A stretch of 64,000 bases of DNA from CAZDDI01 sp964504195 (GTDB lineage Bacteria > Chloroflexota > Anaerolineae > B4-G1 > SLSP01), in NCBI GenBank assembly GCA_964504195.1, contig CAZDDI010000016.1, positions 1 through 64,000 on the forward strand, read 5' to 3'. The position numbers and the translations under genes were made by a program. How positions within the stretch are numbered: the first letter of the stretch is position 1; the number at the start of each line of letters is the position of its first letter. The notes beneath the pieces were generated by a model that did no database searches, had not been told where the DNA came from, and saw only the letters and a list, made by a program, of their open reading frames with translations. Of the stretch, positions 34,256-43,189 are shown one piece after another.

Positions 34256-35920
34256 TTATATCAGGTTGTGCAATCCCCCCACCACATCCTCGCCCAAGTG
34301 GAAGCGGATGACGCGCCGCCCGGCATCGAGCAAGGCCTGCTGATCTCCTAACGCTTGCGCGTGTTTGAGCACCCCGAAGGTCAGCGCGGATTCCGGCTCG
34401 CTGAGCGTGTCCGGGATGGCTGCATCTTGCGGGCTGTCGCTGGTGAACTGGATGAAGAGGCCGTTGCCCCGGTCGCCCTTGTGCAGCTGCCCCGTCGAGT
34501 GCAGGAAGCGTGGCCCATAGCCCACCGTTGTTGCCAGGCGGTAACGCTCATGCAGCTGCACGCGCAACGCTTGGAGTACCGCATCGGTCTCTGGCGTGGG
34601 GTGGACGTAAGCCTGGAGCGCGATGTAATCGCCCGGTTGTGCTTGCGCCAGGAACTCAAGCAGGGTGGTCCGTGTCACCGGTGCGGAAGGCGCATCGGGC
34701 AGCGCGCCCGTCTCCGTGTACGCCTTCACCATCTGCCGCGCCACGATCTTCGCCGATTCGACGTTGGGCTGGTCAAAGGGGTTGACGCTCAGCAGATGAC
34801 CCGCCACAGCGGTCGCCAGCCCCCAGAGGAAGAATTGCCCGCCTAGATCGTAGACATCTTCCATCTGAATGCGCACGACAGGATGCCCGGCGGCTTCGAG
34901 CGCAGCAAGCGCGGTATCCTGACTCTTGTCGCCTGCCAGCCGCAGGTGAACGAAGACCCGATCTGCGCCGTACATCTCTGGTGCGGCGAGCGGTTCCCCC
35001 ACTACCGGCAGGATACCGCGCCCCTCTTTGCCGGTGCTTTCCGCTACCAGCTGCTCAATCCAATCGCCAAACCCTGCCAGCGCTTCTGAAACAACCAGGG
35101 TGAGCTTATCACGCCCGGCGAGTGCCAGCGCGCCCATGATGGCACCCAACTGCGCCGCTGGATTGTCCGCCGCGGCGTGCGCCGCGCCGCAGGCGGTTGC
35201 CATCGCGCGGGCGCGTTCCAGAATCCAGGCGACATTTACCCCACATAGCGCCGCTGGCACGAGACCGAAGTACGACAGCACTGAATAGCGGCCCCCAATG
35301 TTCGGATCGTTCAAAAATACACCTCGGAAAGCGTGTTCCTCCGCTAGTGTAGCTAGGCCACTGCCCGGGTCGGTGATGGCGACAAAGTGCTCTCCGGCGC
35401 GATCTTCTCCTAATGTCTCGGCGGTCCAATTGTAAAAGAATTTCAAGAACGAGAAAGTTTCTACCGTACCTCCAGATTTGGTCGAGACGATGAAGAGCGT
35501 GCGGGCTGGATCGAGGTGCGCTGTATGGCCCAGCACCGCGCCGGGATCGGTGCTATCGAGTACGCTCAGGGCCAGCCGCGGACCCGCCTCACACTCGCGC
35601 GGCGTGTAGGCTCCGAAGACTTTGCTGAACAGTTCGGGTGCCAGGCTTGACCCGCCCATTCCCAACAACAGCGCGTGCGTATAGCGATTGGCGCACGCCG
35701 CCTCGATCAAGGCATAGCCTAGCGTATCTATTTGCTCATACATCTTTTTCGGGCTGTGCAGCCAGCCCAGGCGATTGCTGATCTCCTGCGGTGTGGGCTT
35801 CCACACGGTTGGATCGCCATCCCATATTCGGGGGATGATGGCCGCTGCTTGCAAGCGCGCTACTGCGTCCGCTACAGCTGCCGCATAAGGGCCAAGTGTG
35901 CTGCTGATAAGTTCGTTCAT
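34256..35920 (-). CDS. pgi: glucose-6-phosphate isomerase
   Basis: 554 residues. Sugar-isomerase motifs are present: LLLGMGGSSLAPE (about 96), FIVSTKSGGTVET (about 150, the SIS phosphate-binding loop), NDPNIGGRYSVLSYFG and the downstream ESTGKEGRGILPV. Length and the C-terminal part (YGPRFLHSTGQLHKGD) match the long bacterial form related to transaldolase-isomerase fusions, but no transaldolase domain is attached. It interconverts glucose-6- and fructose-6-phosphate in glycolysis. AGGA is 8 bases before the ATG, and an upstream in-frame extension lacks an SD. It is a single gene. Confidence 0.9.
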   Translation of the reverse strand: MNELISSTLGPYAAAVADAVARLQAAAIIPRIWDGDPTVWKPTPQEISNRLGWLHSPKKMYEQIDTLGYALIEAACANRYTHALLLGMGGSSLAPELFSKVFGAYTPRECEAGPRLALSVLDSTDPGAVLGHTAHLDPARTLFIVSTKSGGTVETFSFLKFFYNWTAETLGEDRAGEHFVAITDPGSGLATLAEEHAFRGVFLNDPNIGGRYSVLSYFGLVPAALCGVNVAWILERARAMATACGAAHAAADNPAAQLGAIMGALALAGRDKLTLVVSEALAGFGDWIEQLVAESTGKEGRGILPVVGEPLAAPEMYGADRVFVHLRLAGDKSQDTALAALEAAGHPVVRIQMEDVYDLGGQFFLWGLATAVAGHLLSVNPFDQPNVESAKIVARQMVKAYTETGALPDAPSAPVTRTTLLEFLAQAQPGDYIALQAYVHPTPETDAVLQALRVQLHERYRLATTVGYGPRFLHSTGQLHKGDRGNGLFIQFTSDSPQDAAIPDTLSEPESALTFGVLKHAQALGDQQALLDAGRRVIRFHLGEDVVGGLHNLI

Positions 35921-35999
35921 GCTGTTATTCCTTTTGTATGATGAATTTCTGGTCAACTTGTAGTAATGGTTTCAACCGTTACAAGAACTGCTTGTTACA

Positions 36000-37571
36000 T
36001 CAATCGCCGGGAATCTCCCCTGCAAGCGGCAGGGTAAAGCTAAATGTACTACCTTCACCCATGATGCTTTCTACGCTGACTTGCCCGCCGAGTTTTTCCA
36101 CAATCCGCCGCACTATCGAAAGGCCGAGGCCATGTCCTTGCGCGCGCACCTGTCCCAATTGGGTGAAGGGTTTGAATAGATTACGTTGCTGCTCGACGGG
36201 AATGCCTGGGCCGTAATCGCGTACCCAAAATTTGATGGTGGTTACTGGAAGCTGGTTGCTCAATACGGAGTTTCCAGTATTCAGTAACCAGCTTTCAGAA
36301 TCTAAAATCGTATATCCCAACTCCACGCGCGGCTGGGGCCCGCCATATTTAAGTGCATTGCTAAGATAGTTGACCCAGGCCTCTTCCACCCAAGCGGCAT
36401 AACCTAATGCAATAGGCCAAGTGTTGGGTAAGTGAATTTCAGCCTGTTTTTCTTCGATCAGGAATTGCAGGCGGAATAACACTTCTCGCATAATTTCGAA
36501 CATATCCAGTGGTTGGGGTGTCACTTCAGACTTGCGTGTAGAGGCCAGCAGTAGCAGCTCGTTGATGATATTGTTCATTTTCTTGCCACTACGGACAATG
36601 ATTTCAAGGCTGTTATGGAGATTTTTGAGGGGGATATTTATTTGCTCATCCAATAGCAGCTCTGCATAGCCGTTTATTAGTGCCAGGGGTGTTTTGAGGT
36701 CGTGCGCCACCGTATGTGCGAAGGCATCCAGGTCTTCGTTGCGTGCTTCGAGTTCTTGTGTGTAACGCTGTAGCATCGTTTCGTTCTCTTTGCGCTGGGT
36801 AACATCATGTTGAATGCCGATAAAGTGTGCGATGGCACCAACATCATCCATTACCGGTGTGATAATTTGCTCCGCGATATATATCGAACCGTCTTTTCGC
36901 CGATTGATAAATTCTCCTTCCCAAATCTGTCCAGATAAAATCGTTTTCCAGAGCTGTGCATAATAGCTGGGTGAATGATGTGGGGTTTTGAGGATGCGTG
37001 TAGTTCTTCCTGTGATTTCGTTTGCTGTATAGCCGGTAAGTCGCGTAAATGCAGCATTGATCCATTCGATGCGCCCTTCCCGATTTGTGATGATGACTGC
37101 ATTGGCGGCAGATTCTAGCGCGGTTGTTACTAGAAGTAAGCGTTTTTCGAGAGCACGTTGTTCGGTCATGTCTACGCCGGTTTTAATGACATAATCTATC
37201 TTGCCGGCATTGTTGGTATGGGTCGCATTATTCCAAGCAACACGCTTCTTACTTCCGTCGCGTATCACCAAGTAGTTCTCATCTTGTTCAGGAAAGCCCT
37301 GGGTTTGTAGGTTGGCAAATAAGGCTTGAACATGTTTCGCGTCGTGCGGTAGCAACAGCGTTTCCCAGATCGGGCGTGCGACCAGGTCATGAGTGCAGTA
37401 GCCAGTAAGCGCTTCCGCGAACGGATTCAGGTACAGGATATGCCCGGCGCGATTCAGCACAAGTACCAGCGTGGTGACGGTGCTGAGGATGGTGTTTGCC
37501 AGAGACGTCTGTTGTTCAGCAGTCTCAAGCGGACTTTCGCATTCTAACGGATCAAAGAGGGATACTGCCAT
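36000..37571 (-). CDS. PAS-PAS sensor histidine kinase
   Basis: 523 residues, no transmembrane helix, so cytoplasmic. Two PAS domains (about 28-145 and 150-265), each with a C-terminal PAC part, then HisKA with HTVAHDLKTPLALINGYAELL split as HDLKTP and INGYAELL (His about 288) and HATPase_c with WVNYLSNALKYGG, DYGPGI and GHGLGLSI. Between the N box and the DYGPG box lies an insertion of about 25 residues that is translated from an inverted repeat (36251-36292). AAGGTAG precedes the start. Promoter at 37605-37632. No cognate regulator is adjacent. Confidence 0.85.
   Translation of the reverse strand: MAVSLFDPLECESPLETAEQQTSLANTILSTVTTLVLVLNRAGHILYLNPFAEALTGYCTHDLVARPIWETLLLPHDAKHVQALFANLQTQGFPEQDENYLVIRDGSKKRVAWNNATHTNNAGKIDYVIKTGVDMTEQRALEKRLLLVTTALESAANAVIITNREGRIEWINAAFTRLTGYTANEITGRTTRILKTPHHSPSYYAQLWKTILSGQIWEGEFINRRKDGSIYIAEQIITPVMDDVGAIAHFIGIQHDVTQRKENETMLQRYTQELEARNEDLDAFAHTVAHDLKTPLALINGYAELLLDEQINIPLKNLHNSLEIIVRSGKKMNNIINELLLLASTRKSEVTPQPLDMFEIMREVLFRLQFLIEEKQAEIHLPNTWPIALGYAAWVEEAWVNYLSNALKYGGPQPRVELGYTILDSESWLLNTGNSVLSNQLPVTTIKFWVRDYGPGIPVEQQRNLFKPFTQLGQVRAQGHGLGLSIVRRIVEKLGGQVSVESIMGEGSTFSFTLPLAGEIPGD
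36251..36292. repeat. inverted repeat inside a kinase gene
   Basis: Arms GCTGGTTGCTCAATAC (36251-36266) and GTATTCAGTAACCAGC (36277-36292) pair at 14 of 16 positions across a 10-base loop. The sequence belongs to the GGTTACTGG-type intergenic repeats, but here it lies in frame in the ATPase domain, where it is translated roughly as SWLLNTGNSVLSNQL. Confidence 0.6.
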
Positions 37572-37604
37572 GGTTTTGTTGTCTACCTTGTATACTTTGC
37601 CTCA

Positions 37605-37632
37605 AGTATAGTACGAGATAGGCATGTGTCAA
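37605..37632 (-). promoter_or_regulatory. sigma-A-type promoter of the PAS kinase
   Basis: Minus strand: TTGACA (37632-37627), a 16-base spacer and TATACT (37610-37605), about 35 bases before the ATG of the kinase gene. Both hexamers and the spacing equal those of the NifX operon promoter. Confidence 0.6.
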
Positions 37633-37729
37633 CGTTCGGGGCGTATTTCTTCACGATTCCGACTTTTGTCGTGGCGTGTTGAAACTGCTGGTGATATACT
37701 GAGGATACTTTACACAAAGGAGCTTTGCT

Positions 37730-38056
37730 ATGACTACAACATGGCCGATAGTGCAAGATGTATTGGAATTGATTGCTTACCAGACGGATGCGGTAGTGAG
37801 CCGTGAACTGTTGTCAGGGCAATCCGGCACGGTGACTCTGTTCGCTTTTGATGAGGGGCAGGGGTTGAGTGAGCACACTGCCCCCTTTGATGCGCTGGTG
37901 TATGTGCTAGACGGCGCGGCGGATATTACCATTTCTGGTGTGGGCTATGCGGTAAGCGCAGGTGAAATGCTCATTATGCCGGCGGGTGAGCCGCACGCTT
38001 TGCAGGCGCACACTGCGTTCAAAATGCTGTTGGTGATGTTGCGGGCCGGAAGCTGA
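37730..38056 (+). CDS. small cupin protein
   Basis: 108 residues forming one cupin barrel: motif one in FDALVYVLDGAADITI and motif two in EMLIMPAGEPHALQA. One histidine of the metal set is evident in each motif (EHTAPFDA and PHALQ). AAAGGAG is 7 bases before the ATG. Proteins of this length often bind metals or sense small molecules. It faces a strong bidirectional palindrome downstream. A TATACT -10 lies near 37695, but no good -35 is seen. Confidence 0.75.
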   Translation: MTTTWPIVQDVLELIAYQTDAVVSRELLSGQSGTVTLFAFDEGQGLSEHTAPFDALVYVLDGAADITISGVGYAVSAGEMLIMPAGEPHALQAHTAFKMLLVMLRAGS

Positions 38057-38059
38057 GAG

Positions 38060-38170
38060 ATGAAACATACCCATGAAGGGTCAAGCGTGCAGCGCACTTT
38101 CAATCTTGACGGCAAGCAAGTGTCGTGCGATGTATTTATCGTGCGTCCAGAGCCTATAGCGGTTATGTGA
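38060..38170 (+). CDS. possible 36-codon ORF after the cupin gene
   Basis: An ATG four bases past the cupin stop opens 36 codons (MKHTHEGSSVQRTFNLDG and a short rest ending AVM). There is no clear SD and no relative was recognised. It may be a truncated start of a lost gene, and could equally be chance. Confidence 0.25.
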   Translation: MKHTHEGSSVQRTFNLDGKQVSCDVFIVRPEPIAVM

Positions 38171-38216
38171 AGCCCAGCGGGGCAGCTATATTTCGCGTAG
38201 TCATGGCGGACCTGGA

Positions 38217-38256
38217 TTTGTCCTAGTATTATATCTTTCAAATCTACCAGGTCTGA
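38217..38256. repeat. half copy of the 11022-11115 element
   Basis: TTGTCCTAGTATTATATCTT and the following CAAATCTACCAGGTCTG match the right-hand 40 bases of the element at 11022-11115 with scattered changes. The left half is absent. Confidence 0.5.
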
Positions 38257-38273
38257 TTGACGTACTCACAATA

Positions 38274-38306
38274 ATACCCCCCTCAACTTGAAGTTGAGGG
38301 GGGTAT
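38274..38306. terminator. perfect 16-bp stem, bidirectional terminator
   Basis: ATACCCCCCTCAACTT (38274-38289) pairs with its exact complement at 38291-38306. It lies between the convergent cupin gene and the SPFH gene. The stem is strong and symmetrical, so it can serve both strands. Confidence 0.7.
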
Positions 38307-38321
38307 CCCTTGTGCAGAAAC

Positions 38322-39377
38322 TTAATTTCCCAACAGCTCGTTGAGGCGCTGCTCCCACTTAGTATGGAGCCGATCATAAATGCTTTCGCTGATTTCTCCA
38401 GCCATCAGGCGGGCATCGAGATTGTCGAGCAAGGCCTGGACTTCTGCCGGGGTGGTGGGGTTCGCGGTGGCGGCCGGTGCAGCTGCGGGCGCAGCAGGTG
38501 CCGGCGCAGCTTGTTGCTGCTGTTGCTGCCCCATCGTTTGTCCCATCATTTGTGCCATGACCGCGCCCATCCCCAGGCCGGCACCCAATTCCATGCCGGT
38601 GGCAGCTCCCCCGCCGCCGGGCTTTTGCGCTGTCTCGCGCATAGCCTGCGCAGCTTGGTACTGCATGTAGGCGTTCATATCGCCAATCGCGCCCATTGCC
38701 GAGCGGGCGTCAATCGCCTTCGCGGTTTCCTCGGTGGGTGAAATGGATTCGATATAGAACGAGTTGAGCGTGACGCCGCGCGCCAGGAATTCCTCGGCGG
38801 CTTTGGCCCGCACGCCAGCGGAGAGCTCTTCGGCAAAGGCCGCCATCTGAATGACAGACTTGCCGATGGTTCCCATTAGATCCATCATCTTGGTTAGGAT
38901 GATGCTGCGGAAAAAGCCCTCGATGTCGCGGGTACTGAAGAGGTTCTGTGTACCGACGATCTTCGAGATAAAGAGCTGCGGGTCGGTGATTTGGAGTGCA
39001 TACGTACCAAAACTGGTTACGCGGGCCATCCCCAGGATGGGGTCGGGAATCGTGATTGGCTGTGGTGTACCCCACTTCATATCGGTGATTTCGCGCAAGG
39101 TCACGAAGTATACCTCGGCCTTGAACGGCGTCTGACCGGAGAAAGCCTTACCGATGAGATCGGTAATCAGCGGGATGTTGGCCGTAGTTAGTGTGTGTCG
39201 CCCCGGGCCGAACGTATCTAATGCCTTGCCGTCGCGGAAGAAGACGGCGGCTTGCGACTCGCGGACAATGAGCTGTGAACCGACGCGAAAATCGCCAGAA
39301 CCGCGCGCGGGAATGCGATGCACCAGTTCGTTGCGCCCCTCATCCATATACTCTACGATGTCAAAGATTCGGGCCAT
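38322..39377 (-). CDS. SPFH-domain protein (YdjI-like)
   Basis: 351 residues. The SPFH/band-7 domain covers about 30-235 (SQLIVRESQAAVFFRDGKA and VTLNSFYIESISPTEE). A Gly-, Gln- and Pro/Ala-rich linker (about 255-310) and a short helical end like SHOCT (LLDNLDARLMAGEISESIYDRL, read as LDARLMAG..SIYDRL) follow. Such proteins make rings at membranes; YdjI of Bacillus recruits a PspA-like stress protein. No transmembrane helix is seen. TAGGAGG is 6 bases before the ATG. It lies 17 bp behind the coiled-coil gene at 39395 and is probably co-expressed with it. Confidence 0.85.
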   Translation of the reverse strand: MARIFDIVEYMDEGRNELVHRIPARGSGDFRVGSQLIVRESQAAVFFRDGKALDTFGPGRHTLTTANIPLITDLIGKAFSGQTPFKAEVYFVTLREITDMKWGTPQPITIPDPILGMARVTSFGTYALQITDPQLFISKIVGTQNLFSTRDIEGFFRSIILTKMMDLMGTIGKSVIQMAAFAEELSAGVRAKAAEEFLARGVTLNSFYIESISPTEETAKAIDARSAMGAIGDMNAYMQYQAAQAMRETAQKPGGGGAATGMELGAGLGMGAVMAQMMGQTMGQQQQQQAAPAPAAPAAAPAATANPTTPAEVQALLDNLDARLMAGEISESIYDRLHTKWEQRLNELLGN

Positions 39378-39394
39378 GGATTACCTCCTAGTAA

Positions 39395-39937
39395 TTACAG
39401 TCTTGGCGTTTCGCCAATGTTTGAGGTGCCTTTCAGCACTTCTGCGCGTTCATCAAATACAGCGTTGGCTTCGCGGGCCAGGTCGCGGATTAACATGATC
39501 ATCGCGGGTAGGTTCTCGCCGGTCAGCTCAGAGTGCGCGCTGCTAATGGCGTTCTCAATGCGTTCGACATAGTCCATCAGGCGTGCATCGAATTCGTATA
39601 CCCGATCCAGTTCTTCTTCCTTAACACGCACGGCATCGAAGAGGCCGCCATAGCCATAGGAGGCGGTGCGTACTCGATCAATGAAGGTCTGAATCTGCGT
39701 TGCGGCGCTGCCGGTGCGATCCAACAAATCGAACTTGCCGGCGCTAATCATCTCTTGTTGCAAGCCATCCAGCTGGGTTCTAACCGTCCGCATTCTCGTG
39801 GCGATAGTGTCCCGTAGGAGCTTGTCTGCTTCGCGGCGTAGTTCCTTTTGTTTGTACCCTTTGTATCCAGGTATAACCTCGGAGACGCCCCGTTCCAATC
39901 CAAACATACCATCTTTGATGCGATCCAACAGTGTCAT
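39395..39937 (-). CDS. coiled-coil protein beside SPFH
   Basis: 180 residues, almost entirely helical with heptad-like stretches (about 30-75 and 100-165). It begins MTLLDRIKDGMFGLERG and has a YGYGGLFD turn in the middle. It is not a recognisable PspA/IM30 protein, although it is similar in length and character and stands where YdjI-type operons have a partner. AAGGAGG precedes the ATG by 10 bases. The most likely role is as a partner of the SPFH protein at the membrane; this rests on operon structure alone. Confidence 0.65.
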   Translation of the reverse strand: MTLLDRIKDGMFGLERGVSEVIPGYKGYKQKELRREADKLLRDTIATRMRTVRTQLDGLQQEMISAGKFDLLDRTGSAATQIQTFIDRVRTASYGYGGLFDAVRVKEEELDRVYEFDARLMDYVERIENAISSAHSELTGENLPAMIMLIRDLAREANAVFDERAEVLKGTSNIGETPRL

Positions 39938-40016
39938 GGTTTCTTTTCCTCCTTGAACAGCGACTAATAGAGCGAGCTTGCCTGTTTCTTGCGCGATTTG
40001 CAACTGTATTTATTGT

Positions 40017-40045
40017 AGCATAGAAACGCTATGAAGAAAAGTCAA
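40017..40045 (-). promoter_or_regulatory. candidate promoter of the coiled-coil/SPFH operon
   Basis: Minus strand: TTGACT (40045-40040), 17 bases, then TATGCT (40022-40017), about 80 bases before the ATG at 39937. Both boxes are close to consensus, but the -10 has two mismatches. Confidence 0.4.
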
Positions 40046-40128
40046 GCCATTTTTGGGCACGTGCAATTCTTTGCCCTCATTTATACTCAAGCTTTATCTA
40101 TACGCAACTAAGTGAAAAAAGTTGCGCA

Positions 40129-40665
40129 TTATAGCTGTCCCAGTGCATTTCCCAGCCAGGCGTGGATTTGTGTGTGCAGTGCATCGCGGTTGCGGAGCTC
40201 GACTGTCCACAGGGTCACTTGCGCCAGTGTCTTGAACAGATCGGCCCGCGGATCGGGTTTGGCGATGATGCTGCCTAGCACCACAGAGCGGCTGAGAATG
40301 GCTTCCATCGTTGTGTTGCAGAATGCCGTTGAAAACAGCTCCAGCTTGCCAATTTCGTCAATGATAACGACTTGCTGCTTCTCAATAGCCCGGCGGATAG
40401 CCGGGATGCCCACGCGCTCCAGATTTGCTACATCTACACCATAGCGGCCCACGCGTGGTACGTGTGGGCCGCGAAAGTCCTTGTGTGCCAGCGTGATCGT
40501 TTGCCCGTCGAGTGTAATTAGCCGGAATCCCTTGCGTCCACCAGGCCCAAAAATTTCTTCGGTATAGAAGCCTCCGGCGCGGTCGCCCAACACTTGCACC
40601 GCTTTTTTGATCAGGGTGGTTTTGCCGATTTGTGGGATTCCGGTCAGTAACAGTGTTTTACCCAT
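40129..40665 (-). CDS. THEP1-like nucleoside-triphosphatase
   Basis: 178 residues. The protein opens with a P loop, LLLTGIPQIGKTTLIKK (residues 4-20), and has a Walker B, VVIIDEIGKLEL (about 98-109), with the EIGKLE signature of the NTPase_1/THEP1 family. Members hydrolyse nucleotides and resemble kinases of RNA ends; the cellular role is unknown. The GIP replaces the usual GxPG before the P loop. The start lacks a clear SD. It is divergent from the epimerase gene, with a dispersed repeat between them. Confidence 0.8.
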   Translation of the reverse strand: MGKTLLLTGIPQIGKTTLIKKAVQVLGDRAGGFYTEEIFGPGGRKGFRLITLDGQTITLAHKDFRGPHVPRVGRYGVDVANLERVGIPAIRRAIEKQQVVIIDEIGKLELFSTAFCNTTMEAILSRSVVLGSIIAKPDPRADLFKTLAQVTLWTVELRNRDALHTQIHAWLGNALGQL

Positions 40666-40670
40666 AGTGC

Positions 40671-40703
40671 TTTTTACGTTTTACCACTTCATGTTTCACG
40701 TTA
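40671..40703. repeat. dispersed repeat, CGTTTCACG family
   Basis: TTTTTACGTTTTACCACTTC then ATGTTTCACGTTA, a degenerate copy of the family at 34196-34237. It lies in the intergenic region between divergent genes, upstream of a TATAAT at 40709-40714 that may serve the epimerase gene. Confidence 0.45.
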
Positions 40704-40745
40704 TGCAGTATAATACCAATACTCTGAACAAGCAAGGAGGCTTTC

Positions 40746-41693
40746 ATGCGTATTCTCATCACAGGCGGGGCCGGTTTTATCGGCTCGCATCTTTGCGATC
40801 ATTACCTTGCGGCGGGGCACGAGGTTATCGCTATGGACAATCTCAGTACTGGGTCGCCGGACAACATCGCGCATCTTGCCGGTAACCCGGCTTTTCACTT
40901 CATCAAACACGATGTCACGCATTACATCTATCTTGCCGGCCCGTTGGATTATGTGTTGCATTTAGCGTCGCTACCCAGTCCGGTAGATTACTTGAACTAC
41001 CCTATCCAGACATTGAAGGTGGGGGCGTTGGGAACGCACAATACGCTAGGGCTGGCGTTGGAGAAGGGCGCGCGGTTCTTGTTAGCCTCGACCTCCGAGG
41101 TTTATGGCGATCCCTTATTGCATCCGCAGCACGAGGACTATTGGGGTAACGTCAACCCGGTTGGTCCACGCGGTGTGTATGATGAAAGCAAGCGTTTTGC
41201 TGAGGCACTTACGATGGCTTATCACCGCGCACACGGTGTGGATACGCGCATTGTGCGGATTTTTAACACTTACGGGCCGCGCATGCGTTCTGATGACGGG
41301 CGGGTAGTTCCTAACTTTATCTGTCAGGCATTGCGCGGTGAGCCGTTGACCGTATACGATGATGGCTCTCGCACACGCTCGTTTTGTTATGTGGATGATC
41401 TGGTCGAGGGTATCGCACGTTTGATGGAATCCAACCTTTGCTCCCCGGTGAACCTGGGCAACCCTCATGAGATGTCTATCCGCGAGTTTGCCGAGTGTGT
41501 GATTGCGGTGGTGGGGTCGGCTTCGCCCGTGATATTTATTCAGCCCCAGGACGCACGCACCAAAGATGATCCGCAGGTGCGTTGCCCTGATATTACCAAA
41601 GCGCGTTCCTTGTTGGGGTGGGAACCCCGTTTCGATCTGGAAGAAGGCCTGCGTCGCACGGTTGATTATTTCAGCTGCAAATTGAAAAAATGA
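40746..41693 (+). CDS. NAD-dependent epimerase, UDP-glucuronate decarboxylase-like
   Basis: 315 residues of the extended SDR class. The NAD motif ILITGGAGFIGSHL (3-16) opens the protein. Substrate-side motifs follow: HLASLPSPVDY, ASTSEVYGDP (catalytic Ser/Thr) and YDESKR (catalytic Tyr and Lys, about 144-148). The rest (RIFNTYGPRM, DDGSRTRSFCYVDDLVEG) matches UXS-type enzymes that turn UDP-glucuronate into UDP-xylose. AAGGAGG precedes the ATG by 6 bases. The next gene is an O-antigen ligase-like protein whose ATG overlaps this stop (ATGA), so they act in the same polysaccharide pathway. Confidence 0.85.
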   Translation: MRILITGGAGFIGSHLCDHYLAAGHEVIAMDNLSTGSPDNIAHLAGNPAFHFIKHDVTHYIYLAGPLDYVLHLASLPSPVDYLNYPIQTLKVGALGTHNTLGLALEKGARFLLASTSEVYGDPLLHPQHEDYWGNVNPVGPRGVYDESKRFAEALTMAYHRAHGVDTRIVRIFNTYGPRMRSDDGRVVPNFICQALRGEPLTVYDDGSRTRSFCYVDDLVEGIARLMESNLCSPVNLGNPHEMSIREFAECVIAVVGSASPVIFIQPQDARTKDDPQVRCPDITKARSLLGWEPRFDLEEGLRRTVDYFSCKLKK

Positions 41694-43150
41694 CTGTGAG
41701 CGATTTCCGTACTGCTATTGCAAGTTCGCTGCGCCGCTCGGAGCTTGCTCGGGTGTTGCCCCTGGCACTCGTGGGGCTGGTTTTCGGGTTAGCGCTGGCG
41801 CGCTTGCCTGTGCTGGAAGCCACTTTGCTCGTAGGGCTGACGCTGGCGCTGTTGATGAGCCTTTTCGAGCCGCTAGCCGGGTTGGTAATAGCGCTGTTCG
41901 CCGGTGTGGGTGCGGCCTGGCTCCGCGCCGAACTCCCTCATATCCCTGCCCTCCTCGGTCAATATCTCGTGATTGCTGTCGTCGCTATCTGGCTGGTGCG
42001 AGGGCTTGTGCGTCGCGATTTGAACTTCCCCACGCCGCCGCTTCTCTGGCCCTTGCTCGGCTTTCTGGGCGTTGCACTACTTTCTCTGTGGCAGCCCACT
42101 GATGTGTGGGTTAGCTTCACGGAATGGGCTAAGTGGGGGCAACTGCTGTTGATTTTCCTCATCACTTATGACCGGCTCGTGGCGCGGGCTGGGGTGACTG
42201 CGCCGGGAGTGCTTGCTGCTCTGCTGGGGGTGGGGGTGCTTCAGGCCGCATTAGGCTTGTGGCAATATACTCTGCGTGGCGATGGGCCGACGCATTTCAT
42301 GATTGGTGCTGGGTTGTATCGTGCCTATGGTACGTTCGAGCAGCCCAATCCTTACGGTGGTTTTGTCGGGATGTTGGCAGCACTGGGCGTAGGACTAGCC
42401 GCCGTAGTTGTGTCGGATGCGTTCCGGCAGCGCCGTTGGCCTCCCGTATGGCTCTGGCCACTGGGTGGTGCAACGTTACTCCTCGGTGCTGCGCTCGGTG
42501 CGTCGTGGTCACGTGGTGCGTGGCTGGGCTTCGGTGCGGCGCTTCTGGCGATAGTGGTTTTGCTGCCGCGACGTGGGGCGTGGGGGCTGCTTCTGGCGGC
42601 GCTCGTCATGGGGGGCGGCTTGGGGCTGTATGCAACCGGGCAATTGCACCCCGCGCTTGCCGTTCGGCTTACCGGTTTTATGGATTATCTAACCTTCAGT
42701 GATGTGCGCGGTGTGGGCATTAATGATGCTAATTACGCTGTGCTGGAGCGGATGGCCCACTGGCAGGCGGCGCTGGAGATGTGGCGTGCCAACTTCTGGT
42801 TGGGCGTAGGGTTAGGGGGCTATGAACCGGCTTATCCTGTATACCGGCTCATCAATTGGCCGCATGCGTTAGGGCACGCGCACAACACCTACCTTACCTT
42901 GCTCGCGGAGACTGGGCTGCTAGGGCTGCTGGCCTACTCGCTATTGTTAGGCACGTTGTTCTGGCGTCTTTGGCGATTGACGTGTGTGCTACATGGTTGG
43001 CAGCGCGGAGTGGCCGTGGGTGTATTCGGGCTATGGGTGCAATTTGCTGTACACAATTTTGTAGATAATTTACTGGTCAACAATGTCCATTTGCTGATGG
43101 GGATGTCACTGGGCGTGGCGGGGTGGTTGAGCGTGAAACGTGAACTGTGA
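41690..43150 (+). CDS. O-antigen ligase/polymerase-like membrane protein
   Basis: 486 residues with about ten to twelve hydrophobic helices. The Wzy_C-type region is near 280-415, with FGAALLAIVVLLPRRGAW and the loop GVGLGGYEPAYPVYRL then HAHNTYLTLLAETGLLGLLAY, typical of O-antigen ligases and related polymerases. These link or extend glycan chains on the outer side of the membrane. It is translationally coupled to the epimerase. The last codons (VKREL) and the bases after the stop come from the CGTGAAACGTGAA repeat family, so the native end may have been shifted by the repeat. Confidence 0.8.
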   Translation: MTVSDFRTAIASSLRRSELARVLPLALVGLVFGLALARLPVLEATLLVGLTLALLMSLFEPLAGLVIALFAGVGAAWLRAELPHIPALLGQYLVIAVVAIWLVRGLVRRDLNFPTPPLLWPLLGFLGVALLSLWQPTDVWVSFTEWAKWGQLLLIFLITYDRLVARAGVTAPGVLAALLGVGVLQAALGLWQYTLRGDGPTHFMIGAGLYRAYGTFEQPNPYGGFVGMLAALGVGLAAVVVSDAFRQRRWPPVWLWPLGGATLLLGAALGASWSRGAWLGFGAALLAIVVLLPRRGAWGLLLAALVMGGGLGLYATGQLHPALAVRLTGFMDYLTFSDVRGVGINDANYAVLERMAHWQAALEMWRANFWLGVGLGGYEPAYPVYRLINWPHALGHAHNTYLTLLAETGLLGLLAYSLLLGTLFWRLWRLTCVLHGWQRGVAVGVFGLWVQFAVHNFVDNLLVNNVHLLMGMSLGVAGWLSVKREL

Positions 43151-43189
43151 ATTGATAAAAATTGCACTTCACGATTCGCCTCTTACGCA

